Shown piece after piece: positions 1-7,647 of a stretch of DNA of 64,000 bases (its first letter is position 1; every line of letters starts with the position of its first letter). The stretch comes from Magnetospirillum sp. 64-120. Lineage in GTDB: Bacteria > Pseudomonadota > Alphaproteobacteria > Rhodospirillales > Magnetospirillaceae. The DNA lies in contig MKVK01000011.1 in NCBI GenBank assembly GCA_001898825.1, forward strand, positions 186,001 through 250,000, read 5' to 3'. A model generated the notes under the pieces. That model was given only the letters and a program-made list of their open reading frames with translations, was not told where the DNA came from and did not search any database. Position numbers and translations under genes: made by a program.

Positions 1-155
1 TCGGCATGGGCGCCAAGATCATGGCGCAGTCGGGGGTCATCGGCGACATTCCCGCCGGTCAGACCTATGGCGGCTATCCGGCGGTCCCCCGGATGGAATG
101 GTTGCGTCAGCAGGCATTGCTCAGCAAACTGGCCCGCGACAAAAAGCAGCGCTAA
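1..155 (+). CDS. lpxD: LpxD C-terminal fragment (UDP-3-O-acylglucosamine N-acyltransferase), partial
   Basis: The open frame runs in from the left edge and ends at the TAA at 153-155. The last 50 residues include a glycine-rich stretch from the end of the left-handed beta helix, then the [15 protein letters not shown]-type C-terminal helix typical of LpxD. The enzyme adds the second 3-hydroxyacyl chain to UDP-3-O-acyl-glucosamine in lipid A synthesis. Its place directly before fabZ and lpxA is the classic order and supports the call. The N-terminus lies outside the window. Confidence 0.88.
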   Translation, partial: GMGAKIMAQSGVIGDIPAGQTYGGYPAVPRMEWLRQQALLSKLARDKKQR

Positions 156-195
156 TCTTCATATCTATTTTGTTTGTAAGAACAGGAAGGACAGC

Positions 196-657
196 ATGGT
201 GAACGAGACCGAGACCGGGAAGGAGGTCGACATCAACCGGATCATGGAAATGATCCCGCACCGCTACCCGTTCCTGATGGTCGACAAGGTGGTCGACATC
301 GTCGTCAATGAAAGCGCCGTCGGTATCAAGAACGTCACCATCAACGAACCGTTCTTTCAGGGGCATTTCCCCCAACGTCCGGTGATGCCGGGCGTGCTGA
401 TCATCGAAGCCATGGCGCAGACCGCCGCCGTGCTGGTGGTGTCGACCCTGGGTCCGGCGTCGGAAGGCAAGCTGGTGTATTTCATGAGCGTCGACGAAGC
501 CCGCTTCCGCAAGCCTGTCGGCCCCGGCGACCAGCTGCACATCCACGTCACCAAGGAACGTTCGCGCGGCAACGTCTGGAAGTTCCGCGCCGAGGCCAAG
601 GTCAACGGCACCCTGATGGCTGAGGCGGTGTACGCCGCCATGATTTTGGATAGCTAA
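196..657 (+). CDS. fabZ: 3-hydroxyacyl-[acyl-carrier-protein] dehydratase FabZ
   Basis: A 153-residue hotdog-fold dehydratase that removes water from 3-hydroxyacyl-ACP in type II fatty acid synthesis. The active-site helix is visible: His57 in the FFQGHFP segment and Glu71 in the [11 protein letters not shown] segment. I chose the ATG at 196 because an AGGAAGG ribosome site lies about 7 bases upstream and the length fits the family; a longer frame from 67 would overlap lpxD. The stop overlaps the lpxA start by one base (TAATG). FabZ competes with lipid A synthesis for 3-hydroxyacyl-ACP, which suits its place between lpxD and lpxA. Confidence 0.96.
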   Translation: MVNETETGKEVDINRIMEMIPHRYPFLMVDKVVDIVVNESAVGIKNVTINEPFFQGHFPQRPVMPGVLIIEAMAQTAAVLVVSTLGPASEGKLVYFMSVDEARFRKPVGPGDQLHIHVTKERSRGNVWKFRAEAKVNGTLMAEAVYAAMILDS

Positions 658-1457
658 TGGCCAACATTCATCCCACCGCCATCGTCGATCCGCAGGCGGA
701 TGTCGCCGGATCGGCTTCCATCGGCCCGTTCTGCGTGGTCGGTCCCCATGTCCGTCTGGGCGAAGGTGTGGAACTGCTGTCCCATGTGGTGGTCGAAGGA
801 CGCACCACCATCGGTGACAACACCCGCATTTTCCCCTTCGCGTCCATCGGCCATCAGCCGCAGGACCTGAAGTATCACGGCGAGCCGTCCACCCTGGAAA
901 TCGGCAAGAACAACCAGATTCGCGAATACGTGACCATGCAGCCCGGCACCGAAGGCGGCGGCATGATCACCAAGGTCGGCGACAACTGCCTGTTCATGGC
1001 CAGCGCCCACGTGGCCCATGACTGCATCGTCGGCAACAACGTGATCATGGCCAACAACGCCACCCTGGCCGGTCACGTGCTGGTGGGCGAATTCGCCTTT
1101 CTGGGCGGTCTGTCGGCGGTCCACCAATTCGTGCGTATCGGCAAGCACGCCATGGTCGGCGGTATGTCGGGCGTCGAAGCCGACATCATCCCGTTTGGCA
1201 TGGTCATCGGCAACCGCGCCCATCTGAACGGATTGAACATCGTCGGCCTGAAGCGTCGCGGCTTCTCGCGCGATGAAATTCATTCCCTGCGCAGCGCCTA
1301 TCGTTTGCTGTTCGGCCCGGAAGGCACGCTGCAGGAACGTCTGGCCGACGTTGCCGAGCAATATGCCAGCAACGGCGCGGTGATGGAGGTGATCGAGTTC
1401 ATCCGCTCGGATTCCTCGCGTTCACTGTGCACGCCCGGCTTCGAGGATGGCAAGTAA
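657..1457 (+). CDS. lpxA: Acyl-[ACP]-UDP-N-acetylglucosamine O-acyltransferase LpxA
   Basis: 266 residues, the usual LpxA length. The first two thirds are hexapeptide repeats of a left-handed beta helix, and the segment with HVAHDCIVGNN carries the conserved catalytic-region histidines. A helical C-terminal domain follows. LpxA catalyses the first step of lipid A synthesis, moving a 3-hydroxyacyl chain from ACP to UDP-GlcNAc in the cytosol. It starts inside the fabZ stop codon and its end overlaps lpxI by 11 bases, so the genes are probably translationally coupled. Confidence 0.97.
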   Translation: MANIHPTAIVDPQADVAGSASIGPFCVVGPHVRLGEGVELLSHVVVEGRTTIGDNTRIFPFASIGHQPQDLKYHGEPSTLEIGKNNQIREYVTMQPGTEGGGMITKVGDNCLFMASAHVAHDCIVGNNVIMANNATLAGHVLVGEFAFLGGLSAVHQFVRIGKHAMVGGMSGVEADIIPFGMVIGNRAHLNGLNIVGLKRRGFSRDEIHSLRSAYRLLFGPEGTLQERLADVAEQYASNGAVMEVIEFIRSDSSRSLCTPGFEDGK

Positions 1458-2262
1458 GCTCGGCATCATCGCCGGCGGTGGCGCCTTTCCAGGGCTTGCC
1501 ATCGCCGCCTGCCGGTCCCAGGGCCGGCCGTTCCATGTCCTGGCGCTGACCGGCCACGCCGACCCCCAGGTTATCGGCGACGCGCCCGCCGATTGGATAC
1601 GCCTGGGCGAGGCGGGCAGTGGGCTGAAACATCTGCGCGCCGCCGGGGTCACCGAATTGGTGATGATCGGCCCGGTGCGTCGCCCGTCGCTGAAGGAACT
1701 GGCTCCCGATTGGTGGACCGCCAAGTTTTTCGCCAAGGTCGGCCTGAAGGCCTTGGGCGATGACGGCTTGCTGCGCGCCGTGGCCCGTGAAATGGAAGAC
1801 GAAGGCTTCACCATCATCGGCATCGATCAGGTCCTGGCCGATTGTCTGGCCCCCGAGGGCCTGTTCGGCCGCCATTTTCCCGACGATTTGGCGCAATCCG
1901 ACATCATCCGCGGCTGGGAAGTGGCCAAGGGGATCGGCGCCCTGGACGTGGGCCAGTCGGTCATCGTCCAGCAAGGCATCGTCTTGGGGGTGGAAGGGGT
2001 CGAGGGCACCGACCGCCTGATCCGCCGCTGTGCCGAACTGCGCCGTGAAGGTCCCGGCCCCATCCTGGTGAAGGTCCGCAAACCCGGCCAGGACCGTCGC
2101 CTGGACCTGCCCACCATCGGTTTGGCGACCATGCATGAAGCCATCGCCACCGGCTTGCGCGGCATCGTGGTGGAAGCCGGCGGCACCTTGGTGCTGGACC
2201 GCCAGCAATTGACCGAAGAAGCCGACATGAACGGCTTGTTCGTCTTGGGACGCAAGGATTGA
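1447..2262 (+). CDS. lpxI: UDP-2,3-diacylglucosamine pyrophosphatase LpxI
   Basis: 271 residues of the DUF1009/LpxI family, recognised from the N-terminal GIIAGGGAFP motif and the C-terminal segment with GLRGIVVEAGGTLVLDR. LpxI hydrolyses UDP-2,3-diacylglucosamine to lipid X and replaces LpxH in many alphaproteobacteria. Its position between lpxA and lpxB is the position known from Caulobacter-type clusters. It overlaps lpxA by 11 bases and stops one base before lpxB. No LpxH-type gene is in view. Confidence 0.93.
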   Translation: MASKLGIIAGGGAFPGLAIAACRSQGRPFHVLALTGHADPQVIGDAPADWIRLGEAGSGLKHLRAAGVTELVMIGPVRRPSLKELAPDWWTAKFFAKVGLKALGDDGLLRAVAREMEDEGFTIIGIDQVLADCLAPEGLFGRHFPDDLAQSDIIRGWEVAKGIGALDVGQSVIVQQGIVLGVEGVEGTDRLIRRCAELRREGPGPILVKVRKPGQDRRLDLPTIGLATMHEAIATGLRGIVVEAGGTLVLDRQQLTEEADMNGLFVLGRKD

Positions 2263-2263
2263 C

Positions 2264-3430
2264 ATGCTGATCTATGTCATCGCCGGCGAGCCTTCGGGCG
2301 ACCTGCTGGGCGGCCGCCTGATGGAATCATTGCGCCGGGAAACCGACGGTTGCGTTCAGTTCGCCGGCATCGGCGGCGAAAACATGCAGGCCCAAGGGCT
2401 GCGGTCGCTGTTTCCCATGACCGAATTGACGGTGATGGGGCTGACCGAGGTGTTGCCGCGCATTCCCCGCATCCTGCGCCGGGTGCGCGAAACCCTGGAC
2501 GACATCGGGCGCCTGCGGCCCGACGCCGTCGTCACCATCGATTCCTGGGGCTTCACCGGCCGGGTGCAGAAGGGCTGTCAGAAGCTTTATCCCGATCTGC
2601 CGCGCATCCATTACGTCGCCCCCATGGTGTGGGCGTGGAAGCCCAAGCGCGCCGCCAAGCTGGCCAAGGTCCTGGACCTGCTGATGACCTTGTTGCCGTT
2701 CGAGCCGCCTTATTTCGAGCGTGAAGGCCTGCGCACCATCCATGTGGGCCATCCGGTGGTGGAATCCGGGGCCGGGCAGGGTGATGGCGCCGCCTTCCGC
2801 GCCCGTCATCATCTGCCCGACGACGTGAAATTGCTGACGGTGCTGCCCGGCAGCCGTCATTCCGAGACCAGCAAGCTGTTGCCGGTGTTCGGTCAGGTGC
2901 TGGAACAACTGAAATCCTGCCCCGGTCAGATACGGGTGGTGGTGCCCACGCTTCCGCATCTGGCCGACGAAGTGCGCCAAGCGGCACGCGGCTGGCCGTT
3001 CGAACCGCTGGTCATCACCGATTCGTTGCAAAAATACGATTGCTTCGCCGCCAGCACCTGCGCCTTGGCGGCGTCGGGAACGGTGGCCCTGGAACTGGCC
3101 ATGGCCGGCTTGCCCAGTGTGATCGCCTATCGGCTGTCGGCGTTGACCGCCTTCATGGCCCGCAACCTGTTCGGGTTCAAAATCAAGTGGGCGACCTTGG
3201 TCAACATGGTGCTGGACCGTCCGGTGATGCCCGAATTCCTGCAGGAAGAGTGCCGGGCCGACCGGATCGCCCCCGTTCTGGCCCGGATGCTGACCGACGA
3301 AAGCGAACGCGACTGGCGCCGCCACGACATGGCGGCCGGCATGGTCGCCTTGGGGCTGGGCGGGGAATCGCCGGGCAAGCGGGCCGCCCAAGTGGTTTTG
3401 AACTACATCGCGCAAAGGAAACAGCCATGA
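2264..3430 (+). CDS. lpxB: Lipid-A-disaccharide synthase LpxB
   Basis: 388 residues, normal for this GT19 glycosyltransferase that joins lipid X to UDP-2,3-diacylglucosamine to form the lipid A disaccharide. Family marks are the N-terminal AGEPSGDLLGG, the HYVAPMVWAWKPKRA segment, the LLTVLPGSRHSE motif and the C-terminal ASGTVALELAMAGLP donor-binding loop. The protein is expected to be peripheral on the inner membrane. Its stop overlaps the next start as ATGA. Confidence 0.97.
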   Translation: MLIYVIAGEPSGDLLGGRLMESLRRETDGCVQFAGIGGENMQAQGLRSLFPMTELTVMGLTEVLPRIPRILRRVRETLDDIGRLRPDAVVTIDSWGFTGRVQKGCQKLYPDLPRIHYVAPMVWAWKPKRAAKLAKVLDLLMTLLPFEPPYFEREGLRTIHVGHPVVESGAGQGDGAAFRARHHLPDDVKLLTVLPGSRHSETSKLLPVFGQVLEQLKSCPGQIRVVVPTLPHLADEVRQAARGWPFEPLVITDSLQKYDCFAASTCALAASGTVALELAMAGLPSVIAYRLSALTAFMARNLFGFKIKWATLVNMVLDRPVMPEFLQEECRADRIAPVLARMLTDESERDWRRHDMAAGMVALGLGGESPGKRAAQVVLNYIAQRKQP

Positions 3431-3822
3431 GCTGGCAGATGCTGCACACCATGATCCGGGTCGGCGACCTGGACAAGTCCATCGCCTTTTACACCGGGTT
3501 GCTGGGCATGACGCTGCTGCGTCGGACCGATTACCCCGAAGGCCGCTTCACCCTGGCCTTCGTCGGCTATGGCGACGAAAAATCCAACACCGTGCTGGAA
3601 CTGACCCACAACTGGGACACCCCGTCCTATGATCTGGGCAACGGCTTCGGCCATGTCGCCCTGGGGGTGCCCGACATCACCGCCACCTGCGACCAGTTGG
3701 CCCGGGCAGGGGCCAAGATCACCCGGCCGCCCGGCCCCATGAAGCATGGCACCACGGTGATCGCCTTCATCGAGGACCCGGATGGTTACAAGATCGAATT
3801 GATCGAGCGCAAGCCGGCTTGA
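3427..3822 (+). CDS. gloA: Lactoylglutathione lyase (glyoxalase I)
   Basis: 131 residues. The N-terminal LHTMIRVGDLDKSIAFYT and C-terminal FIEDPDGYKIELIE blocks are typical of glyoxalase I. The metal ligands visible are His in LHTM, Glu in TVLELTHN, His in GFGHVALGV and Glu in YKIELIE. The enzyme isomerises the methylglyoxal-glutathione hemithioacetal to S-lactoylglutathione. The ATG at 3427 overlaps the lpxB stop (ATGA), so this is taken as the start rather than the longer open frame that runs inside lpxB. Confidence 0.94.
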   Translation: MSWQMLHTMIRVGDLDKSIAFYTGLLGMTLLRRTDYPEGRFTLAFVGYGDEKSNTVLELTHNWDTPSYDLGNGFGHVALGVPDITATCDQLARAGAKITRPPGPMKHGTTVIAFIEDPDGYKIELIERKPA

Positions 3823-3826
3823 CAGA

Positions 3827-3873
3827 GTTGACCGGCGGGTGCAGCGTCAACCGCATTGTTGACGGGGTTGATC
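3827..3873 (+). promoter_or_regulatory. Cluster of GTTGAC half-sites, possible operator
   Basis: The 50-base gap between gloA and the next gene holds GTTGACC at 3827-3833, CGTCAAC at 3845-3851 and GTTGACG at 3858-3864. The last two form a perfect 7-base inverted repeat around a 6-base spacer, and a near copy (GTTGAT) follows at 3867. The next gene encodes a C-terminal HTH, so an autoregulatory operator is possible. A weak hairpin is the alternative reading. Confidence 0.35.
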
Positions 3874-4800
3874 ATGGACCTGTTTCAATTGATGGATGAA
3901 GGCGATAGCCAGCGCGACAAGGCGCTGGACCGCCTGGATGGAATCGTCGCCCTTTACGCTTCGGACGACGCGGCGGTGCGCGAGGAAGCCATGGGCCGGG
4001 CCATGATCTTTTGCGGCAAGGAATGGGGCGGCTATGCCGCCGGTCTGGAGGCTCTGGCCGACCGCTGCGACGCCCGCGACCAGTCGCTGATGGCCCTGCG
4101 TCTGCGCGAAGAAGCCCAGGACCCCGGCTGCATGATCCGTCAGACCGAGGCGGAAATGGCCGAACAGGCCAAGACAAGCGATGAAAAACGGGCGGTGATC
4201 GCCCGATACGGCTCGGAACAGGCGGCGCTGGGGCCGACGCCCCTGGAACGCATGTTCATCGACGCGGTGGCCGACTGGCAAAGGGACCCGGACATGGACC
4301 CCTGGGCACCGGTGGACGGATGGTCGGTGCCTTGGCACCCCATCCCCGACGAACTGGCCCATACGGTGGCGGTGGCTTGCCCGATGCCGCAAACCATCGC
4401 CGATGCCCGGGCCGAATGCCTGGCCTGGGAAAACCGTCTGGCCGAGTTGGAAGTGCTGGGCGAGGGGCCGGGCAGTGCCACCCTGCCCACCGCCTGTACC
4501 GCCCGCCATCGTCTGGTACAGTTGGAATGGGCCGCCGAGTTGCCGGTGCAGTCCTTGGCCGACTTTCACATGCGGCTGGAATATTGGCGCAGCCATGGCG
4601 GCGACGACGGCGCCGGCTATGCGCGGCTGGAACAGGATTTCGCCCAATTGCTGGCCCAAGGTGTCAGTCTGGGCGGCGTCGAGACCACCAAGGACAAATG
4701 CCGCCGCCTGAAACTGGACAATCCCGGTTGGTCTTTGGCCAAGATCGGCCAGGAACTGGGGATTTCCCGCCAAGCGGTGCACAAACATCTGAAAGCGTGA
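3874..4800 (+). CDS. Uncharacterised protein with C-terminal helix-turn-helix
   Basis: 308 residues from the ATG at 3874, chosen over a TTG at 3856 because GGGG sits about 7 bases upstream. Most of the protein is soluble, helical and rich in Ala, Glu and Trp, with no domain I recognise. The last 25 residues (WSLAKIGQELGISRQAVHKH) are a clear helix-turn-helix of the kind that reads DNA. No signal peptide or membrane segment is seen. The repeats just upstream could be its own operator. The function is unknown; a DNA-binding regulator is inferred only from the C-terminus. Confidence 0.7.
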   Translation: MDLFQLMDEGDSQRDKALDRLDGIVALYASDDAAVREEAMGRAMIFCGKEWGGYAAGLEALADRCDARDQSLMALRLREEAQDPGCMIRQTEAEMAEQAKTSDEKRAVIARYGSEQAALGPTPLERMFIDAVADWQRDPDMDPWAPVDGWSVPWHPIPDELAHTVAVACPMPQTIADARAECLAWENRLAELEVLGEGPGSATLPTACTARHRLVQLEWAAELPVQSLADFHMRLEYWRSHGGDDGAGYARLEQDFAQLLAQGVSLGGVETTKDKCRRLKLDNPGWSLAKIGQELGISRQAVHKHLKA

Positions 4801-4811
4801 GGGAGGAAAGC

Positions 4812-5399
4812 ATGCGCAAGTTCCTGATGACCGCGGCTCTGGCCGTGATGGCTGCCGCACCGGCCCAGGCCCAGTTGATGGACGTGCTGACCGCGCCCAA
4901 GACCCTGATCGACCGCGCCATCGAGGCCCGTTCGGCCGGCGACATCGCCAAGGACAACGAAATCGTCGTCAAGGTCAACGCCATCATGGGGAAGCTGGGC
5001 ACCATCAAGGCGTCCACGGAAATCTACGAGCAGCGCCTGCTGATCACCGGCATCTTCGACGACAAGGCGGTCTACGACAAATTCGAAAGTGAAGTCCGCA
5101 AGGTGGCGGGGGTGAAGAAGCTTTACTGGCACGTCAGCTATCTGGCGGAAAACGACCCCAAGCGGAAAACCCTGCTGGATTGGGCCGACGTCACCGTGAT
5201 GGCGACCAAGGCCCAGGGGCGTCTGGTCGGCACCGCCGGCGTCGCCGACGTCAACTTCCGCACCACAGCCGATTCCTATGGCACCGTCTATCTGATCGGC
5301 CGTGCCCGATCCGGCGAGGAAGCCAAGAAGGCCCTGGCCCGTGCTCGCGACGGCAAGGGGGTCAAGAAGGTGGTGGATTACGTGGTGGTGCGGCCTTAG
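4812..5399 (+). CDS. Secreted BON-domain-like protein
   Basis: 195 residues with a clean Sec signal peptide (MRKFLMTAALAVMAAAPAQA, cleavage after about residue 20). The following region, with EIVVKVNAIMGKLG, RLLITGIFDD and VAGVKKLYWHVSY, matches a BON/OsmY-like beta-alpha-beta pattern, and a second similar unit follows (DVTVMATKAQGRLVGT to the end). BON proteins sit in the periplasm and are linked to envelope stress or phospholipid binding. A GGGAGGAAAG ribosome site precedes the ATG. The specific role is unknown. Confidence 0.72.
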   Translation: MRKFLMTAALAVMAAAPAQAQLMDVLTAPKTLIDRAIEARSAGDIAKDNEIVVKVNAIMGKLGTIKASTEIYEQRLLITGIFDDKAVYDKFESEVRKVAGVKKLYWHVSYLAENDPKRKTLLDWADVTVMATKAQGRLVGTAGVADVNFRTTADSYGTVYLIGRARSGEEAKKALARARDGKGVKKVVDYVVVRP

Positions 5400-5467
5400 T
5401 TTGGCCAGCGGCGGCCCGTGCCGGTCCCGTTTAGGCCCCCAACCTTTGGCCCAAGTTGTATGACCAG

Positions 5468-5499
5468 CGGGCGGCAGCTATTCTGCCGCCCGTTTCTTT
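5468..5499 (+). terminator. Rho-independent terminator after the BON gene
   Basis: A perfect 10-base stem (CGGGCGGCAG paired with CTGCCGCCCG) with a 5-base loop, followed by TTTCTTT. It lies 68 bases after the upstream stop and just before the ribosome site of the EamA gene. Confidence 0.8.
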
Positions 5500-5515
5500 G
5501 TTGGAAGGTGCCTCT

Positions 5516-6379
5516 ATGTTCACCCGGGCGATGCCGGCCTTGTTCGTGGCTTTGTGGAGCACGGGGTTCATCGGCGCCAAGTTCGGCCTCCCTTACGCCG
5601 AACCGTTCACTTTCCTGTCCATCCGCTTCGTGTTGGTCATCGCGCTCTTGGCGGGATTGGGGCTGGCGGGCCGTGCCGTCTGGCCCAAGTCGCCGCGTCA
5701 GATCGGCCATTTGCTGGTGTCCGGCAGCCTGGTCCACGCCGCCTATCTGGGCGGTGTTTTCGCGGCTATTCATCACGGCCTGTCTTCGGGCATGGCGGCG
5801 CTTTTGGTGGGGTTGCAGCCCTTGTTGACCGCCTTGGTGGCGGGGCCCTTGTTCGGTGAACGCATCAGCCCGCGTCAGTGGCTGGGCTTGATCCTGGGGT
5901 TGGTCGGCGTCCTGCTGGTGTTGGCGGCGCGTCCGTCGGGCCTGGGTTTCGCCGGACTGTCCTGGGTGGGGGTGGGCTTCGCCCTGGTCGCCCTGGGCGG
6001 CATCACCATGGGCACGCTTTATCAGAAGCGCTTCGGCCAGGGCATGGACCTGCGCACCGGTTCCGCCGTGCAATACGTGGGGGCGCTGCTGGTCCTGGGG
6101 CCGGCGGCTTATTTCACCGAGACCATGCAGGTGGAATGGTCGCTGACCTTTGTCCTGGCCATGGCCTGGCTGGTCCTGGTGTTGTCCTTGGGCGCCATCA
6201 CGCTTTTGATGATGCTGATCCGCAACGGCGAGGCGGCCCGCGTCGCCAGCCTGTTCTATCTGGTGCCGCCGGTCACCGCCGCCATCGCCTGGGCCTTGTT
6301 CGGTGAAACGCTGACCGTGCTGGGCCTGGCCGGCATGGGCCTGGCCGCCCTGGGCGTGGCGTTGGTGATCCGGCGTTAG
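5516..6379 (+). CDS. EamA/DMT-superfamily transporter
   Basis: 287 residues with about ten hydrophobic segments in two halves, each an EamA repeat (starts LFVALWSTGFIGAKFGLPY; second half GVGFALVALGGITMGTLYQKR). This is the drug/metabolite transporter fold of inner-membrane exporters. The start is the ATG at 5516, with GGAAGG 8 bases upstream. The 3' end overlaps the convergent argE gene by 4 bases. The substrate cannot be told from sequence. Confidence 0.88.
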   Translation: MFTRAMPALFVALWSTGFIGAKFGLPYAEPFTFLSIRFVLVIALLAGLGLAGRAVWPKSPRQIGHLLVSGSLVHAAYLGGVFAAIHHGLSSGMAALLVGLQPLLTALVAGPLFGERISPRQWLGLILGLVGVLLVLAARPSGLGFAGLSWVGVGFALVALGGITMGTLYQKRFGQGMDLRTGSAVQYVGALLVLGPAAYFTETMQVEWSLTFVLAMAWLVLVLSLGAITLLMMLIRNGEAARVASLFYLVPPVTAAIAWALFGETLTVLGLAGMGLAALGVALVIRR

Positions 6380-7527
6380 GTCTTGGTCATGCGGGCCAGC
6401 AGACGGCGGATGAAGGCCTCTCCCTGCAAAACCTGCTCGATGGAGATGTATTCGTCGGGTTTGTGCGCCTGCTGGATCGATCCCGGGCCACAGACCACGG
6501 TGGGAATGCCGGCCTGGTTGAACAGGCCGGCTTCGGTGGTGAAGCTGACCTTGGCGGTGTCGTTGTTGCCCGACAGCTGACGGGCTAGAACGGCGGCTTC
6601 GTCGTCGTCGTCGGTCAACAGCCCCGCCGTGGTGTTGTATTCGTCGAACATGATGCCGGTGGCGGGGTCCACCATCAGCATTTCCGGGACCAGATCCTGG
6701 GCGAAGCCGCGCAGTTCGGCCATCAGTTCTTCGGGGTCGTGGTTGGGCAGGTTACGGAACTCGAATTCGAAACTGCACTGGGCGGGAACGATGTTCAGCG
6801 CCGTGCCGCCCTGGATCACCCCGGTGTGGACGGTGGTGTAGGGGGGCTGGTAACCGTGGTCGAAGGGGCCTTGTTCACGGATGCGCCTTTGCATGCGGCG
6901 CAGATAGGTGACCATCTCGGCGGCGATTTCCACCGCGTTGACCCCACGGTCGTTCAAAGCCGAATGACATTCTTTGCCATGAACGTGGCAGCGAACGTTT
7001 TTTTTACCCTTATGGCCGACAATCACCCTCATTTCCGTGGGCTCGCCCACTATGCACAGCCTGGGTTTCACAGGGAGGGTCGTAACATCCTGGATCAGTC
7101 GGCGGACACCGATGCAGCCGATCTCTTCGTCATAGGAAAAGGCGAAGTGGATGGGCATGGAGAGCGGGGCGGCGGCGAATTCGGGGGCAAGGGCAAGGCA
7201 AATGGCGATGAAGCTTTTCATGTCGGACGTACCGCGGCCGTAAAGTCGTCCGTCCTTACGCACAACATGGAAAGGGTCCGCCGACCAGTCTTGACCCTCG
7301 ACAGGTACGACATCGGTATGTCCTGACAACACGATGCCGGGAACATCCGAAGGTCCAATGGTGGCGAACAAGTTTGCTTTTTCTTGCGCGTCATCATAAG
7401 TCATTCGAATATCGGCACCGCAACGTGACAAAATGTCGGCGGCGAACTGAATGAGTTGGATGTTGGTTTTGTAGCTGGTGGTGTCGAAGCTGACGAGGCG
7501 TTCGATCATGTCCATGCTGTCAGGCAT
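6376..7527 (-). CDS. argE: Acetylornithine deacetylase ArgE (M20 family)
   Basis: 383 residues of the M20 metallopeptidase family, ArgE type. Visible metal-site motifs are SGHTDVVPV near residue 70, the YGRGTSDMKSF segment, the catalytic SYDEEIGCIG and the VGEPTEM ligand region, with a C-terminal histidine near the CGPGSIQQAHKPDEY block. It removes acetate from N-acetylornithine in arginine synthesis. The gene stands alone, divergent from the ABC exporter genes, and ends 4 bases inside the convergent transporter gene. Confidence 0.92.
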   Translation of the reverse strand: MPDSMDMIERLVSFDTTSYKTNIQLIQFAADILSRCGADIRMTYDDAQEKANLFATIGPSDVPGIVLSGHTDVVPVEGQDWSADPFHVVRKDGRLYGRGTSDMKSFIAICLALAPEFAAAPLSMPIHFAFSYDEEIGCIGVRRLIQDVTTLPVKPRLCIVGEPTEMRVIVGHKGKKNVRCHVHGKECHSALNDRGVNAVEIAAEMVTYLRRMQRRIREQGPFDHGYQPPYTTVHTGVIQGGTALNIVPAQCSFEFEFRNLPNHDPEELMAELRGFAQDLVPEMLMVDPATGIMFDEYNTTAGLLTDDDDEAAVLARQLSGNNDTAKVSFTTEAGLFNQAGIPTVVCGPGSIQQAHKPDEYISIEQVLQGEAFIRRLLARMTKT

Positions 7528-7647
7528 GCGTGGTCCCGCTGTTAGGCCGATGAAGCCGCCGGCTATGTGGTTACAAGGGCATCATCATAGGGCGCGGGGA
7601 TGCGGGGTTCCAGCCCAAGGATGCGGGGAAGGTCGGATCGCAGGCCA

